Notes: generated by a model from the letters alone, not told the origin. A stretch of 64,000 nt of DNA from Frigoribacterium sp. PhB24 (GCF_003755185.1 NZ_RKIC01000010.1:248001-312000), one strand, 5' to 3'; shown: positions 43,654 to 52,814, counted from the stretch's first letter. A program made the numbers and translations.

Positions 43654-44097
43654 CTAGCGCGTCGCCGCGAGCGTCATGGGCCGGTGCGGGATGCCGTCCT
43701 CGAGGAACTCCTCGCCGTCGACCTCGAAGCCGAACCGCGCGTACCAGTCGGTGAGGTGGGCCTGGGCGTCGAGCCTGGTCAGGCGGCCCTCGCACCCGGC
43801 GACGGCCGCGCGCATCAAGTCGCCGGCCAACCCGTGTCCTCGCGCGACGGCCGCGGTCGCCACCCGGCCGATGCGACGGTCGTCACCGTCGTGCAGCACC
43901 CGGAGCGTCGCCGCGACGCGGCCGTCGTCGTCGGCGAACCAGAGGAGGCGCGTGGTCGGTTCGAGGTCGCGCCCGTCGAGTTCGGGGTAGGGGCAGTCCT
44001 GTTCGACGACGAAGACGTCGACCCGCAACCGCAGGATCTCGTACAGGACGACGGGGTCGATCACGGCGACGGACGACCAATGCGGGGTGGTGCTCAC
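43654..44097 (-). CDS. GNAT acetyltransferase, ElaA-like
   Basis: 147 residues. LYEILRLRVDVFVVEQDCPYPELDGRD is characteristic of ElaA (shown in part: LRVDVFVVEQDCPYPE). The acetyl-CoA loop is VARGHGLAGDLM. The substrate is unknown. GTG 44097 is six bases after TAGCGT (44104-44109), so probably leaderless. It contains one in-frame copy of the dispersed word near 43943. Confidence 0.85.
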   Translation of the reverse strand: MSTTPHWSSVAVIDPVVLYEILRLRVDVFVVEQDCPYPELDGRDLEPTTRLLWFADDDGRVAATLRVLHDGDDRRIGRVATAAVARGHGLAGDLMRAAVAGCEGRLTRLDAQAHLTDWYARFGFEVDGEEFLEDGIPHRPMTLAATR

Positions 44098-44149
44098 GAG
44101 GACACGCTACCGACCCCGTGGGCACGGCAGGAGGCGGGGCCCATGCCGG

Positions 44150-44935
44150 TCACCACGCCTCGCCCAGGGGCATGGACGTGAAGGAGCCGCCGACGGGGGC
44201 GTCGGGCGGTTGCACCTGACCCGCGAATCGGTCGGCGAACGCCTCGGCGTCGTCCTCGGGGTGGTAGCCGATGGCCTCACCCGCTGCGAGCGACACCACG
44301 CGGCGGGTGTTGCGACTGACGCCCCAGACGACGTGGTGCCCGGTGGGGGCCGTCGTCAGGGTGGCCAAGATCAGCCGGGCCGCGTCGGCCGGCGAGAGCC
44401 AGGTGCCGAGGCTGCGGACGTCGTGCGGCTCGACCTCGGCCGTCATGATGCGCGCCGAGACGACGGTCGAGCCGAAGCGGTCGGCGTACAGGCTGCCGAC
44501 GGCCTCGAGCAGCACCTTGCTGACGCCGTAGAACGAGTCGGGGCGAGGGGCGGGGACGTCGTGGTCGGCGGCACTCGAGCCGGGTTCGAACCCGACGGCG
44601 TGCACCGAGCTGGCCGCGAGCAGGCGGCTCACGCCGGCGCGACGGGCGGCCTCGTGCACGACGTACGCGCTCTCGACGTTGAGGTCGCGGATCTCGTGCC
44701 ACGTGCGCTCGCTGGCGTGGGACGCGAGGTGGACGACCAGGTCGGCCCCGCCGAGCGCCACGGTGAGGGACTCGAGATCGGTCACCCCGACGTGCTCGAA
44801 CGTCTCGCGTTCTCGGAGGTCGTCCGGTGGCGGGACCACGTCGAGCAGCCGGAGATCGTGGCCGGCCTCGAGCAGAACGGGACGGACCCAGGTCGCGATG
44901 CGCCCCGAGCCCCCCGTGATCGCGATGATCGCCAT
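44150..44935 (-). CDS. NAD-dependent epimerase/dehydratase, uronate dehydrogenase-like
   Basis: 261 residues. The dinucleotide fold begins ITGGSGRIA (GxxGxxG), the catalytic pair is YGVSK, and the active-site Ser is in LLAASSVHAVG. The short length and SSVHAVGF pattern resemble uronate dehydrogenases, which oxidise galacturonate or glucuronate to the aldaro-lactone. Other short-chain epimerases cannot be excluded. ATG 44935 is the natural start of the fold. The 293-base gap to 45228 shows no gene. Confidence 0.75.
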   Translation of the reverse strand: MAIIAITGGSGRIATWVRPVLLEAGHDLRLLDVVPPPDDLRERETFEHVGVTDLESLTVALGGADLVVHLASHASERTWHEIRDLNVESAYVVHEAARRAGVSRLLAASSVHAVGFEPGSSAADHDVPAPRPDSFYGVSKVLLEAVGSLYADRFGSTVVSARIMTAEVEPHDVRSLGTWLSPADAARLILATLTTAPTGHHVVWGVSRNTRRVVSLAAGEAIGYHPEDDAEAFADRFAGQVQPPDAPVGGSFTSMPLGEAW

Positions 44936-45228
44936 GTGTGTCGCCTCTCGTCGTGGACCGGACAGCCCGTCCTGTCGTCCTGCCCCGATCCTGCCCGCGA
45001 CCACCGACACCGCGCCCACCGACGCCGCGCCCGGGGCACGCCCCGCGTCCGCCGAACGACCCGCGCGAGGCGTCCCCGCGTCCCCCGGATGCCCCACTCC
45101 AGGCTGGCAGGGCTCTGCGGAAGGCCTGGAAGGGCACTCCACGGCCGGGGTCGGTGACGCGTCACCTCCTACCGTGTCGGAAGGCCCGACGACGTGCCCC
45201 GACCTCGCCCCCGACCGAAAGGCACACC

Positions 45229-45678
45229 GTGTCGTCAGCTCTCTCGTCCCTCGGAATCCTCCTGCTGCGCGTCGTCCTCGGGGTCGTCTTCGTCGCCCAC
45301 GGATGGCAGAAGCTCGCCGTCGACGGCCTCGCCGCGACGCAGGGCGCGTTCGGTGGCATGGGCATCCCGCTCGCCGAGGTCGCCGCCCCGGTCGTGGCCG
45401 TCACCGAGCTCGCCGCCGGGGTGGCTCTCGTCGTCGGCTTCGCCACCCGGGTCGCCGCCGCCCTCCTGGCGATCACGGCGGTCGTCGCCCTGGTCGCCGT
45501 CCACCTGCCGAACGGCTTCTACTCGACGACGGGCGGCATCGAGTACGTCCTCGTCCTGGCGGTCGCCTCGATAGCGGTCGTGCTGACCGGCCCCGGCCGA
45601 CTCGCCCTCGACGCGCTCGTCGTCCGCGGCCGTCGTGCCCGTCGCGACGCCCCGGTCCCGCAGCCCGCGACCGTCTGA
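45229..45678 (+). CDS. DoxX-family membrane protein
   Basis: 149 residues with four helices: LGILLLRVVLGVVFVAHGWQK (family start, shown in part as VVFVAHGWQKL), a PLAEVAAPVVAVTE helix and two more. DoxX relatives take part in sulfur or redox metabolism at the membrane; function here is unknown. GTG 45229 has GAAAGG 6 bases upstream. Confidence 0.8.
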   Translation: MSSALSSLGILLLRVVLGVVFVAHGWQKLAVDGLAATQGAFGGMGIPLAEVAAPVVAVTELAAGVALVVGFATRVAAALLAITAVVALVAVHLPNGFYSTTGGIEYVLVLAVASIAVVLTGPGRLALDALVVRGRRARRDAPVPQPATV

Positions 45679-45792
45679 CCGAGGACCCCGCCCGCCCGGT
45701 CGACGGGGCCCGGGACGGGTGAACGTGCCGCCCCCACGAGGGTGATTTGCGCCGCTTCGTCCCGTCCCGGTCCTCGATCCGTGGTCGGGTGG

Positions 45793-46731
45793 ATGCCGAT
45801 GACCCTCGCCAACCACCGCCTCCGTCCCTCGGGTGACCGACCCCGAGCCGGATCGCCCGTCCTCGTCTTCGGGGACGTCCTCGACGACATCATCGTCAGC
45901 CCTCGCACCGCCGAGGTCGCCGGGTCCGAGACGGCCGCGACCATCCGGCACCGTGCCGGGGGCTCGGCCGCGAACACGGCGGCGTGGCTCGGGTCGTTGG
46001 GTGTCGAGGTGTCGTTCGTCGGGCGCGTGGGCACGGCCGACCTGCAGCGGCACTCCCGACTGCTCGCCGACGCGGGCGTCGTGGCCCGTCTGGCCTACGA
46101 CGCCCACGACCCGACGGGTACGGTCGTCATCACCGTCGACGGCTCGTCGCGCACCATGTTCACCGATCGGGGGGCAGGTGCCTCGCTGGGGCCCGACGAC
46201 GTGCCGGACGACCTCGTCGCGGGTGCCGGCCTCGTGCACTTCACCGGCTACACGGTCGCCCAGTCCCGCAGCCCCGTCGCGTTCCGTCGCCTGGTGGGCC
46301 GGGCCCGCGAGGCCGGGGCGCTCGTCTCGGTCGCTCCCGGCAGTGGCTCGATCGTCCGGAGGTTCGGGGCGTCGGCGTTCCTCGGGGCGGTCCAGGGGGC
46401 CGATCTGTTCTTCCCGTCGGACGAGACCGCACGCGAGCTCACCGGGCTGGACGAGCCGGTCGCGGCGGCGACGGCGCTCGCCGAGCGCTTCGGAGTGGTC
46501 GCCCTCGTCACCGACGACGGGGGAGCGATCGTGGCGTCTCGAGACCTGCCGCCGGTCGTCGTCGACAGCGTCACCTCGCGCTGGGTCGATTCGGTCGGTC
46601 TGGTCGACGCGTTCTCGGCCGGGTTCATCGCCGTGTGGCCGACGTCGCGCAGCCTGGTGATCGCCGGACGTAGCGGTGCTCGCGCCGCGGCACGGGCCGC
46701 CGGCGTGGCCGGGGGGCGGCCGCCCGCCTGA
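45793..46731 (+). CDS. PfkB-family carbohydrate kinase with altered catalytic loop
   Basis: 312 residues. PfkB signature 1 is visible as HRAGGSAANTAAWLGSLG. Signature 2, usually DTxGAGDAF, reads DSVGLVDAFSAGF: the catalytic Asp remains but the Gly-Ala-Gly anion hole has become Gly-Leu-Val. Activity may be reduced, or the protein may have another role. The sugar is unknown. Start: ATG 45793, or ATG 45799. It converges on the next gene with a 22-base gap. Confidence 0.7.
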   Translation: MPMTLANHRLRPSGDRPRAGSPVLVFGDVLDDIIVSPRTAEVAGSETAATIRHRAGGSAANTAAWLGSLGVEVSFVGRVGTADLQRHSRLLADAGVVARLAYDAHDPTGTVVITVDGSSRTMFTDRGAGASLGPDDVPDDLVAGAGLVHFTGYTVAQSRSPVAFRRLVGRAREAGALVSVAPGSGSIVRRFGASAFLGAVQGADLFFPSDETARELTGLDEPVAAATALAERFGVVALVTDDGGAIVASRDLPPVVVDSVTSRWVDSVGLVDAFSAGFIAVWPTSRSLVIAGRSGARAAARAAGVAGGRPPA

Positions 46732-46753
46732 CGCCGCCGGGCCCGAGCGACGG

Positions 46754-48178
46754 CTAGCGAGGACTCTCGGCGCTCACGAGCACGGCCTGCACCCGGGGTG
46801 GACGCTCGGGGGTGAGCCTGATCTCGAACCGGACGACGCCCCGTGTGCCGCGTCGTCGCCAGACCAGGTGTGACGGCGCCGTCGACTCGTCGGCCGGCGT
46901 CGCGTCACCGGTGTCGTCCCAGCCGCCCACCGAGTCCACGACGGCGGCCCAGGAGGTGCGGCGCCGGTCGAGCGGGAGGTCCAGCTCGACGTTGTCGCTG
47001 AACAACCCGTCGGGCACGTCCCCACCGCGGACGACGGCCTCGACCGTGGCACGTGCCGCGGTGGTCTCGGGCCACGGGGCGACGATCACACGGGCGTCGG
47101 ACCGGTCGGCCATCACGCCGTCGAGGGCGAGCCCGATCGGTTCGGAGACCTTCGAGTAGGTCGCGTTCTCGAACCCGATCGCGCCGAGGCCGGTCGCGGT
47201 CTGCCAGCGCATGTGGGCCGAGAACCCGGGGTAGCCTCCGCTGTGCGACACGACGGTGCCGTGGTCGGGGTAGTGCTCGACGAACAGGCCGAACCCGTAG
47301 CCGCCGGGGTGCCCGGCGCGGGCGGGGACGAACCGCTGCACCTGCTGCATCTCGCGTCGCGAGGCACGTGACAGGATGCCGTCCAGGTCGCCACGGCCCT
47401 CGGGGTCGAACGCCGAGCCGAGCCACCGAGCCCAGCGCGTCAGATCGGTCACGGTGCTGAACAGTCCGCCGATCGGCGAGAACGCGCCCGGTCCCGAGAA
47501 CGGCAGGGCGTCACCCCCGTCGGAGGCGCGGCGGTGGCCGATCGCGATGCCACCCGCGGCCGGCACGGTCGCCTCGAAGCCCGTGGCCTCGAGTCCGAGG
47601 GGCCCGAGGATCGTCGATTCGACGACCTCGCGGTACGGACGCCCGGCGACGGCGGCGATCGCGCGACCCACGAGGGCGAAGCCGAGGTTGGAGTAGGCGA
47701 AGGTCGTGCCCGGCACGCTGTCGAAGCTCAACCCGGCCCGCAACAGGGCGTCGAGCTCGTCGTCGGTGAGGGATTCTTGTCGGTCGCCCCACGGATCGTC
47801 GGTGGGGAAGCCGGCCGACATGGTCAGGAGCATGCGCAGGGTCGGCGTGGGAGAGTCGGCGGTGGGCAAGGCCACGTCGGCGAACGCCGGCACGAAGTCG
47901 CTGATCGGCGCGTCGAGCGACACGAGCCCGGCGTCGCGCTGGGCGAGCAGGGCCGTGGCGGTGAAGCTCTTGGTGCACGAGGCGATGCGGTAGGCCGTGT
48001 CGACACCGGGCGCGGTGCCCGGGGCGATCTCGCCGTACGAGCCGTCGTGCGTCATGCCCGTGCGGTCGAAGGTCGCCCAGACCGCGCTCGGCCCCCGCCG
48101 CTCGGGTCGGCGGGCGGCGAACACGGCGTCGATGCCCGTGGGCGCGTCGGGGCCGGAGGGGTGGATGGCCGTCGTCAC
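46754..48178 (-). CDS. Serine hydrolase, beta-lactamase/S12 family
   Basis: 474 residues. Catalytic motifs: SxxK as SCTKS, YxN as YSNLG, and the third motif as HSGGYPG in place of KTG, as in esterase EstB and D-aminopeptidase relatives. There is no signal peptide, so it is probably a cytoplasmic esterase or peptidase. The last 100 residues form a lipocalin-like beta extension. GTG 48178 has GAGAGG upstream and lies 25 bases after the photolyase stop, so the two may be cotranscribed. Confidence 0.82.
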   Translation of the reverse strand: MTTAIHPSGPDAPTGIDAVFAARRPERRGPSAVWATFDRTGMTHDGSYGEIAPGTAPGVDTAYRIASCTKSFTATALLAQRDAGLVSLDAPISDFVPAFADVALPTADSPTPTLRMLLTMSAGFPTDDPWGDRQESLTDDELDALLRAGLSFDSVPGTTFAYSNLGFALVGRAIAAVAGRPYREVVESTILGPLGLEATGFEATVPAAGGIAIGHRRASDGGDALPFSGPGAFSPIGGLFSTVTDLTRWARWLGSAFDPEGRGDLDGILSRASRREMQQVQRFVPARAGHPGGYGFGLFVEHYPDHGTVVSHSGGYPGFSAHMRWQTATGLGAIGFENATYSKVSEPIGLALDGVMADRSDARVIVAPWPETTAARATVEAVVRGGDVPDGLFSDNVELDLPLDRRRTSWAAVVDSVGGWDDTGDATPADESTAPSHLVWRRRGTRGVVRFEIRLTPERPPRVQAVLVSAESPR

Positions 48179-48203
48179 GGGCTGTTCCTCTCGTGGTGCG
48201 GGG

Positions 48204-49577
48204 TCACTCGGTGCGCGTGCTGCGACGCATCGCCTCGTAGGCGTCGAGCGCGGCGCGGCGCGAGGCCTTGAGGTCGACCATGGGCTCGGGGTACGAGTCG
48301 TCGTCGACCTCGGGCACCCAACGGCGCACGTAGTCGCGGTGCTTGTCGAACTTGTCGGCCTGCAGCACGGGGTTGAACACCCGGAAGTACGGGGCCGCGT
48401 CGGCCCCCGAGCCGGCCGTCCACTGCCAGTTGGCAGGGTTGTTGGCCTCGTCGGCGTCCACGAGGGTGTCCCAGAACCACTGCTCGCCGACCCGCCAGTC
48501 GGCCAGCAGGTTCTTCACCAGGAAGCTGGCCGTGACCATGCGCACCCGGTTGTGCATGTACCCGGTCGTCCAGAGTTCCCGCATCCCGGCGTCGACCAGC
48601 GGGATGCCGGTCGTGCCGTGCTGCCAGGCCTGGAGTTCTCCCGGCTCGAGCTCGTGCCATGGGAACTCGTCGAACTCGGGTCGGTAGTTCTTGGTGGCGA
48701 GGTGCGGGTTCGCGAAGAGGACCGTGTGGTTGAACTCACGCCAGACGAGTTCACGCAGGAAGCCCGAGGCCTGTTCGCGGGCGTCGGGTGCGAGATCGCC
48801 GCGCATGCGGTGCCAGACCTGGAACGGACTGACCTCTCCGAAGCGGAGGTGCGGGGAGAGGTGGCTCGTCGCCTCTTGGGCAGGCTCGTCGCGCAGGCCG
48901 TAGTCGGCCAGGTGGCCGGTGGCGAAACGTTCGAGGGTGTCGAGCGCAGAGGCCTCGCCGGGGGTCCAGGAGTCCCGCAGCCCGGCCGACCAGTCCGGCG
49001 CGGTGGGCAGCAGGGCCCACGAGTCGAGGTCGTCGCTGGCCGGTGCGGCGCGGGGGACGTGGAGTTCGTCCGGGACCGCCTCGGGGTGGCGGGGTTCGGG
49101 GCGGTCGAGGCACGCGCGCCAGAACGGCGTGAAGACCTTGAACGGCTGGCCCTGGCCCGTCTGGATCGTCCACGGCTCGAACATCAGGTTGGCCTGGAAG
49201 CTGCGGACGTCGAGCCCGCGTTCGCGGAGCGACGACTTGAGGTCGGCGTCGGCGTCACGGGCGGCCAGACCGTATCGGCGGTTCCAGAAGACGGCACCCG
49301 CACCGACCTCGTCGACGAGGCGGGGGAGTTCGCGGGCCTGGGGGCCGCGTCGCAGGGTCAGCCGACCACCGACGGCTCGCAACGACTCGCCGAGCGCGGT
49401 GAGGCTGTGGTGCAGCCACCACCTCGAGGCACCGCCGAGAGGGCGGATGCCGTCGGTCTCGTCGTCGAGCAGGAACAGGACGACGACCGGTTCACCCCGG
49501 TCGACGGCGGCCACGAGCGCGGGGTTGTCGGCGAGGCGCAGGTCGTCGCGCAACCAGACGATCGAGGGCGACGTCAT
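48204..49577 (-). CDS. phr: Deoxyribodipyrimidine photolyase, class I
   Basis: 457 residues. The N-terminal alpha/beta domain starts SIVWLRDDLRLADNPAL. The FAD domain has the signature WREFNHTVLFANP, then TGIPLVDAGMREL, TGYMHNRVRM and a conserved Trp-rich end WQWTAGSGADAAPYFRVFNP (seen in part). It repairs cyclobutane pyrimidine dimers using light. It begins inside the stop codon of a MarR gene (ATGA), so it is regulated with it. Confidence 0.93.
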   Translation of the reverse strand: MTSPSIVWLRDDLRLADNPALVAAVDRGEPVVVLFLLDDETDGIRPLGGASRWWLHHSLTALGESLRAVGGRLTLRRGPQARELPRLVDEVGAGAVFWNRRYGLAARDADADLKSSLRERGLDVRSFQANLMFEPWTIQTGQGQPFKVFTPFWRACLDRPEPRHPEAVPDELHVPRAAPASDDLDSWALLPTAPDWSAGLRDSWTPGEASALDTLERFATGHLADYGLRDEPAQEATSHLSPHLRFGEVSPFQVWHRMRGDLAPDAREQASGFLRELVWREFNHTVLFANPHLATKNYRPEFDEFPWHELEPGELQAWQHGTTGIPLVDAGMRELWTTGYMHNRVRMVTASFLVKNLLADWRVGEQWFWDTLVDADEANNPANWQWTAGSGADAAPYFRVFNPVLQADKFDKHRDYVRRWVPEVDDDSYPEPMVDLKASRRAALDAYEAMRRSTRTE

Positions 49578-50026
49578 GTGCCCGCTCCGGCCGGCGTGCC
49601 CAGGCGCAGCTTCGTGCACAGGTCGGCCAGCGAGGCCAGCTCGTCGTCGTCGAGCGCGCCGCCCACGCGCCGGCGGATCGCCTCGGCGTGACTGACGGCC
49701 GTGCGCCGGTAGAGGTCGTAGCCCTCGTCGGTCATGGCCACGATGATGCCTCGCCCGTCGCCGGGGTCGGAGGCCTTCTCGACGATGCCCTTCGAGGCGA
49801 GCCGGTCGACGAGACGGCTGATGCTCGGTTGCGTGAGCAACAGGTGCCGGGTCAGATCGCGGATGCGGGCCCGCCGGTCGGGTTGGTTCGACAGGTTGAA
49901 CAGCACGTCGTACTCGTTGAACGAGATCTCGTTGGTCGGGAAGCACTCGGTCAGTTCGCGCATGACGCTGACCTGGGCCCGGAACAGGGCTTCCCAGGCC
50001 CCCACGGCCATCGATGTCTCGCTCAT
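49574..50026 (-). CDS. MarR-family regulator, first gene of the photolyase operon
   Basis: 150 residues. The winged helix reads RIRDLTRHLLLTQPSISRLVDRLASKG (in part: LLLTQPSISRLVDRLASKG), with wing DPGDGRGIIVAMT. ATG 50026 has GAGGTG upstream. The coupling to phr suggests it controls photolyase, perhaps with oxidative or light-linked signals; this is inference. No clear palindrome sits in the 100 bases upstream. Confidence 0.85.
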   Translation of the reverse strand: MSETSMAVGAWEALFRAQVSVMRELTECFPTNEISFNEYDVLFNLSNQPDRRARIRDLTRHLLLTQPSISRLVDRLASKGIVEKASDPGDGRGIIVAMTDEGYDLYRRTAVSHAEAIRRRVGGALDDDELASLADLCTKLRLGTPAGAGT

Positions 50027-50130
50027 GTCGCACCTCACGTTCGTCGAGGACGAGTCTACGAAAGGCCACCGACGTCGGGCCGACACGGGCGCGCGCCGAG
50101 GGGCTCCGGCCGCGTCGCCGGGCACACGAC

Positions 50131-50164
50131 AGAGGGCCGGTCGCCCGATGGCGTCCGGCCCTCT
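50131..50164. terminator. Hairpin between two leftward transcription units
   Basis: AGAGGGCCGG (50131-50140) pairs with CCGGCCCTCT (50155-50164), loop 14 bases, followed leftward by no strong U-run. It lies between the winged-helix gene and the marR-phr operon. The gap 50027-50338 (312 bases) contains this, the palindrome at 50280 and no gene. Confidence 0.6.
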
Positions 50165-50279
50165 TCCCTTGCACCAGGAGTGTCCTGCAATCACATTCCG
50201 CCTCGGCCGCCACAGCAAACGACGTCGGCGAGACACAATCTATAACGGATCGGTAACGGTGGTCCAGGTGCGGGCCTCA

Positions 50280-50297
50280 CGAGTTCCTGGGAACTCG
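50280..50297. promoter_or_regulatory. 18-bp palindrome downstream of the winged-helix gene
   Basis: CGAGTTCCTGGGAACTCG is a perfect inverted repeat around TG, 41 bases past the 50339 stop. It may be a weak terminator or a protein-binding site. Confidence 0.5.
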
Positions 50298-50338
50298 CAC
50301 AGAGCGAGCCCTGATCCGTCGGAGGCCCGACCCGCCGA

Positions 50339-51115
50339 TCAGAAGACGTCGGGCGACGGCGTCGACGCGTGGCGGATCGAGACGTCCGCATGGCGGTCGA
50401 AGCGGTATCCGACGCCGCGTACGGTGCGGACGATGTCCTCGAAGGCTCCGAGCTTGGACCGCAGTCGGCGGACGTGCACGTCGATGGTTCGTTCGTTCGG
50501 GACCTCGTCGTCGCCGTCGGCCCAGAGGCCCGAGATGAGCTCGGCTCGCTCGATGGTGCGGCCCTCGCGGAGGACGAGGTACTGCAGCAGCTCGAATTCC
50601 TTGTAGGTCAGGGGAGCGACGTCGCCGTCGAGCAGCAGGCGTTTGCGTGAGATGTCGACCACGACGCCGCCGCGGGCGCCGGGTTCGTCGTCCTCGGTGA
50701 CCTGGCGGCGCTTGGCGAGAGCCGCCGGGTCCTGCAGGGCCAGGCGGACCACCTCGACGTCGCGGCCACCGGCCCCCTCGGGGGCGAGCGCCACGGCGGC
50801 GTGCGTCTCGGCGGACGGGGCGATGCGTCCGACCAGCTCCTTGATCTGGGACACCACGTCGCCCAGCGAGGTGCCGTCCGCGGCGGCCTTGAGCTCGTCC
50901 AGTCCGACGTACAGGACGAACCCTCGGGCCTCGGTGCCTTCGGGCACGGCGCGGGGTCGCGGTGCCGCGGGGGAGGCGGGGGCCGAGGGGCCCGCCGCCG
51001 GGACCGGGGCGGCCGAGCGGGTGGGCGTGATCTCGCGGAGGGGCGTCGGGGCGGCGGAGCGGGCGGGTGAGACGGTGCGGGTGGCGGTGACGGGGCGGTC
51101 GAGGATGAGGGACAT
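50339..51115 (-). CDS. Winged-helix (OmpR-type) regulator without a receiver domain
   Basis: 258 residues. The C-terminal 100 residues are a full OmpR/PhoB DNA-binding domain (LTYKEFELLQYLV ... ERTIDVHVRRLRSKLG ... VRGVGYRF). The N-terminus lacks the CheY-type receiver: residues 1-70 are Pro/Ala/Arg-rich and 70-165 form a small alpha/beta domain (GFVLYVGLDELKAAADG) of unknown role, so it is not switched by a normal Asp phosphorylation. The long upstream region carries a small ORF and a promoter. Confidence 0.85.
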   Translation of the reverse strand: MSLILDRPVTATRTVSPARSAAPTPLREITPTRSAAPVPAAGPSAPASPAAPRPRAVPEGTEARGFVLYVGLDELKAAADGTSLGDVVSQIKELVGRIAPSAETHAAVALAPEGAGGRDVEVVRLALQDPAALAKRRQVTEDDEPGARGGVVVDISRKRLLLDGDVAPLTYKEFELLQYLVLREGRTIERAELISGLWADGDDEVPNERTIDVHVRRLRSKLGAFEDIVRTVRGVGYRFDRHADVSIRHASTPSPDVF

Positions 51116-51381
51116 GACAGGCGGGGTCCTAGCGTGACGGCGGCGGCCCTCCGGGCCGACGGGTCGCCGGGATGCGGAAGGACTGCTCGATGTGTGTCGG
51201 TGCTCGATCCCGCCGGCGATGGTGCCGTACGTCACGAGCAGTCGGTGCGATGCACCGTTCGGGATGCGCGTCGAGGGTGGCGACGCGGAGCATCCTGGAG
51301 TCGGTGGCTCAGCGACCGGGTGGGGCCGCGAGCTCAGCTGGCGGTGTCAGCAGCTTCGACTCGGCGAGGTGTGTTGCCGGA

Positions 51382-51480
51382 TCAGGCACACATTCGACAC
51401 ATGACAGCGTGCATCGGCATCATCATGCCGGTGCTCCCGAGGGCCTCACGAGAGGTCGGGGCGAGCACACTGTTAGTCAT
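51382..51480 (-). CDS. 32-codon upstream ORF rich in Met and Cys
   Basis: ATG 51480 to TGA 51382 encodes MTNSVLAPTSREALGSTG then MMMPMHAVMCRMCA. Seven of the last 15 residues are Met and two are Cys. The start is exactly 7 bases after a -10-like CAAACT (51488-51493), so the mRNA would be leaderless. Its size, position 267 bases before a regulator gene and biased end suggest a leader peptide that senses Met/Cys supply by ribosome stalling (inference). Confidence 0.5.
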   Translation of the reverse strand: MTNSVLAPTSREALGSTGMMMPMHAVMCRMCA

Positions 51481-51487
51481 GGGGTCG

Positions 51488-51517
51488 AGTTTGTTACACC
51501 CCGCATCCTGATGTCAA
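51488..51517 (-). promoter_or_regulatory. Housekeeping-type promoter reading leftward
   Basis: TTGACA (51512-51517 on the minus strand) and CAAACT (51488-51493) are separated by 18 bases. Transcription would begin at or next to the ATG of the small ORF and run toward the winged-helix gene, giving a leader of about 365 nt. The region 51116-51381 between holds a 6-bp hairpin (51144-51158) and no other ORF I trust. Confidence 0.55.
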
Positions 51518-51559
51518 GCGACGTTCGTGATCCGGCACCGTGACCGGTCCTGAGACGCC

Positions 51560-51594
51560 GGACCGCGCCTCCTGCGGTCGAGGAGGCGCGGTCC
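51560..51594 (-). terminator. Hairpin terminator of upp
   Basis: A 14-bp perfect stem (GGACCGCGCCTCCT / AGGAGGCGCGGTCC) with a 7-base loop, 22 bases past the upp stop. Both arms contain the dispersed word. No U-run. Confidence 0.75.
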
Positions 51595-51616
51595 GGGTGG
51601 TCGGGGGCGACCCGCC

Positions 51617-52249
51617 TCAGGCGAGCCCGTAGAGGCGGTCGCCGGCGTCGCCGAGCCCGGGGACGATGTAGCCCTGCTCGTCGAGCCTCTCGTCGACGGC
51701 GCCGAGCACGACGTGGACGTCGCGGCCCTCCATCGCCTTCTCGACGGCGGCGAGGCCCTCGGGCGCGGCCAGGATGCAGACCGCCGTGACGTCGACGGCG
51801 CCGCGGTCGAGCAGGTAGTCGATGGCCGCGATGAGCGAGCCGCCCGTGGCGAGCATCGGATCGAGCACGAAGCACTGGCGGTTCGAGAGGTCGTCGGGCA
51901 GGCGCTCGGCGTAGGTCGTCGGCTGCAGGGTCTCTTCGTCGCGCACCATGCCGAGGAAGCCGACCTCGGCGGTCGGGACGAGCTTGGTCATGCCCTCGAG
52001 CATGCCGAGGCCGGCACGCAGGATCGGCACCACCAGAGGCCGCGGCTGGCTGATCTCGAGACCGGTGGTCGGGCCGACCGGGGTCTCGATGTCGACGGGG
52101 CTGGTGCGGACGTCGCGCGTCGCCTCGTAGGCGAGCAGCGTGACGAGCTCTTCGGTCAGCGCCCGGAAGGTGGGGGAGGGAGTGCTCTTGTCGCGGAGCA
52201 CGGTCAACTTGTGGGTGATCAGGGGGTGGTCCGCTACGTGCACTCGCAT
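51617..52249 (-). CDS. upp: Uracil phosphoribosyltransferase
   Basis: 210 residues. It begins [16 protein letters not shown], the typical start; the PRPP-binding loop is [15 protein letters not shown] and the uracil site [16 protein letters not shown]. It salvages uracil to UMP. ATG 52249 lies 7 bases after TACCGT (52257-52262), so leaderless. Confidence 0.95.
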   Translation of the reverse strand: MRVHVADHPLITHKLTVLRDKSTPSPTFRALTEELVTLLAYEATRDVRTSPVDIETPVGPTTGLEISQPRPLVVPILRAGLGMLEGMTKLVPTAEVGFLGMVRDEETLQPTTYAERLPDDLSNRQCFVLDPMLATGGSLIAAIDYLLDRGAVDVTAVCILAAPEGLAAVEKAMEGRDVHVVLGAVDERLDEQGYIVPGLGDAGDRLYGLA

Positions 52250-52309
52250 AGGCTCAACGGTAGCGGAGTCGCCCGGTTCCGCGAGCCGTCCCGACCCCGC
52301 AGAGGCCCC

Positions 52310-52774
52310 GTGATCGCCGTCCCCCCCGAGTTCGACGACTGGATGTCGCTCGCCCTCGCCGAGGCGGACGCCTGCCGGGTCTCGGCCGACGTTCCGGTCG
52401 GGGCCGTGGTGGTCGACGCCGACGGCGTGGTGATCGCGACGGGCCGCAACGAACGCGAGCTCCGGCAGGACCCGACCGCCCACGCCGAGGTGATCGCCCT
52501 GCGGGCCGCCGCCGAGCGCACCGGTGACTGGCACCTCACGGGAACGACCCTCGTGGTCACCCTCGAACCGTGCCCGATGTGCGCCGGGGCCCTGCTCGCC
52601 GCGCGGGTCCCGCGGCTCGTCTACGGCGCCTGGGACGACAAGGCAGGAGGCGCGGGCAGCGTCTACGACATCGTCCGCGACCGCAGGCTCCCGCACCGCG
52701 CCGAGGTCTACGCCGGCGTGCGCGAGGCGGAGTGCCGCAGCCGGCTCGACGCCTTCTTCGCCGAGCGGCGCTGA
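52310..52774 (+). CDS. tadA: tRNA adenosine(34) deaminase
   Basis: 154 residues. The zinc/catalytic motif HAE ([12 protein letters not shown]) and PCPMCAGAL are intact. It converts A34 of tRNA-Arg to inosine, an essential step. GTG 52310 gives a short N-terminus; it is divergent from upp with a 60-base gap. One copy of the dispersed word at 52645 falls inside the gene as AGGAGS codons. Confidence 0.9.
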   Translation: MIAVPPEFDDWMSLALAEADACRVSADVPVGAVVVDADGVVIATGRNERELRQDPTAHAEVIALRAAAERTGDWHLTGTTLVVTLEPCPMCAGALLAARVPRLVYGAWDDKAGGAGSVYDIVRDRRLPHRAEVYAGVREAECRSRLDAFFAERR

Positions 52775-52814
52775 GGCGGGCGACCCGAGGTGGCCGGCCC
52801 GCGCCTCCTCGGGG

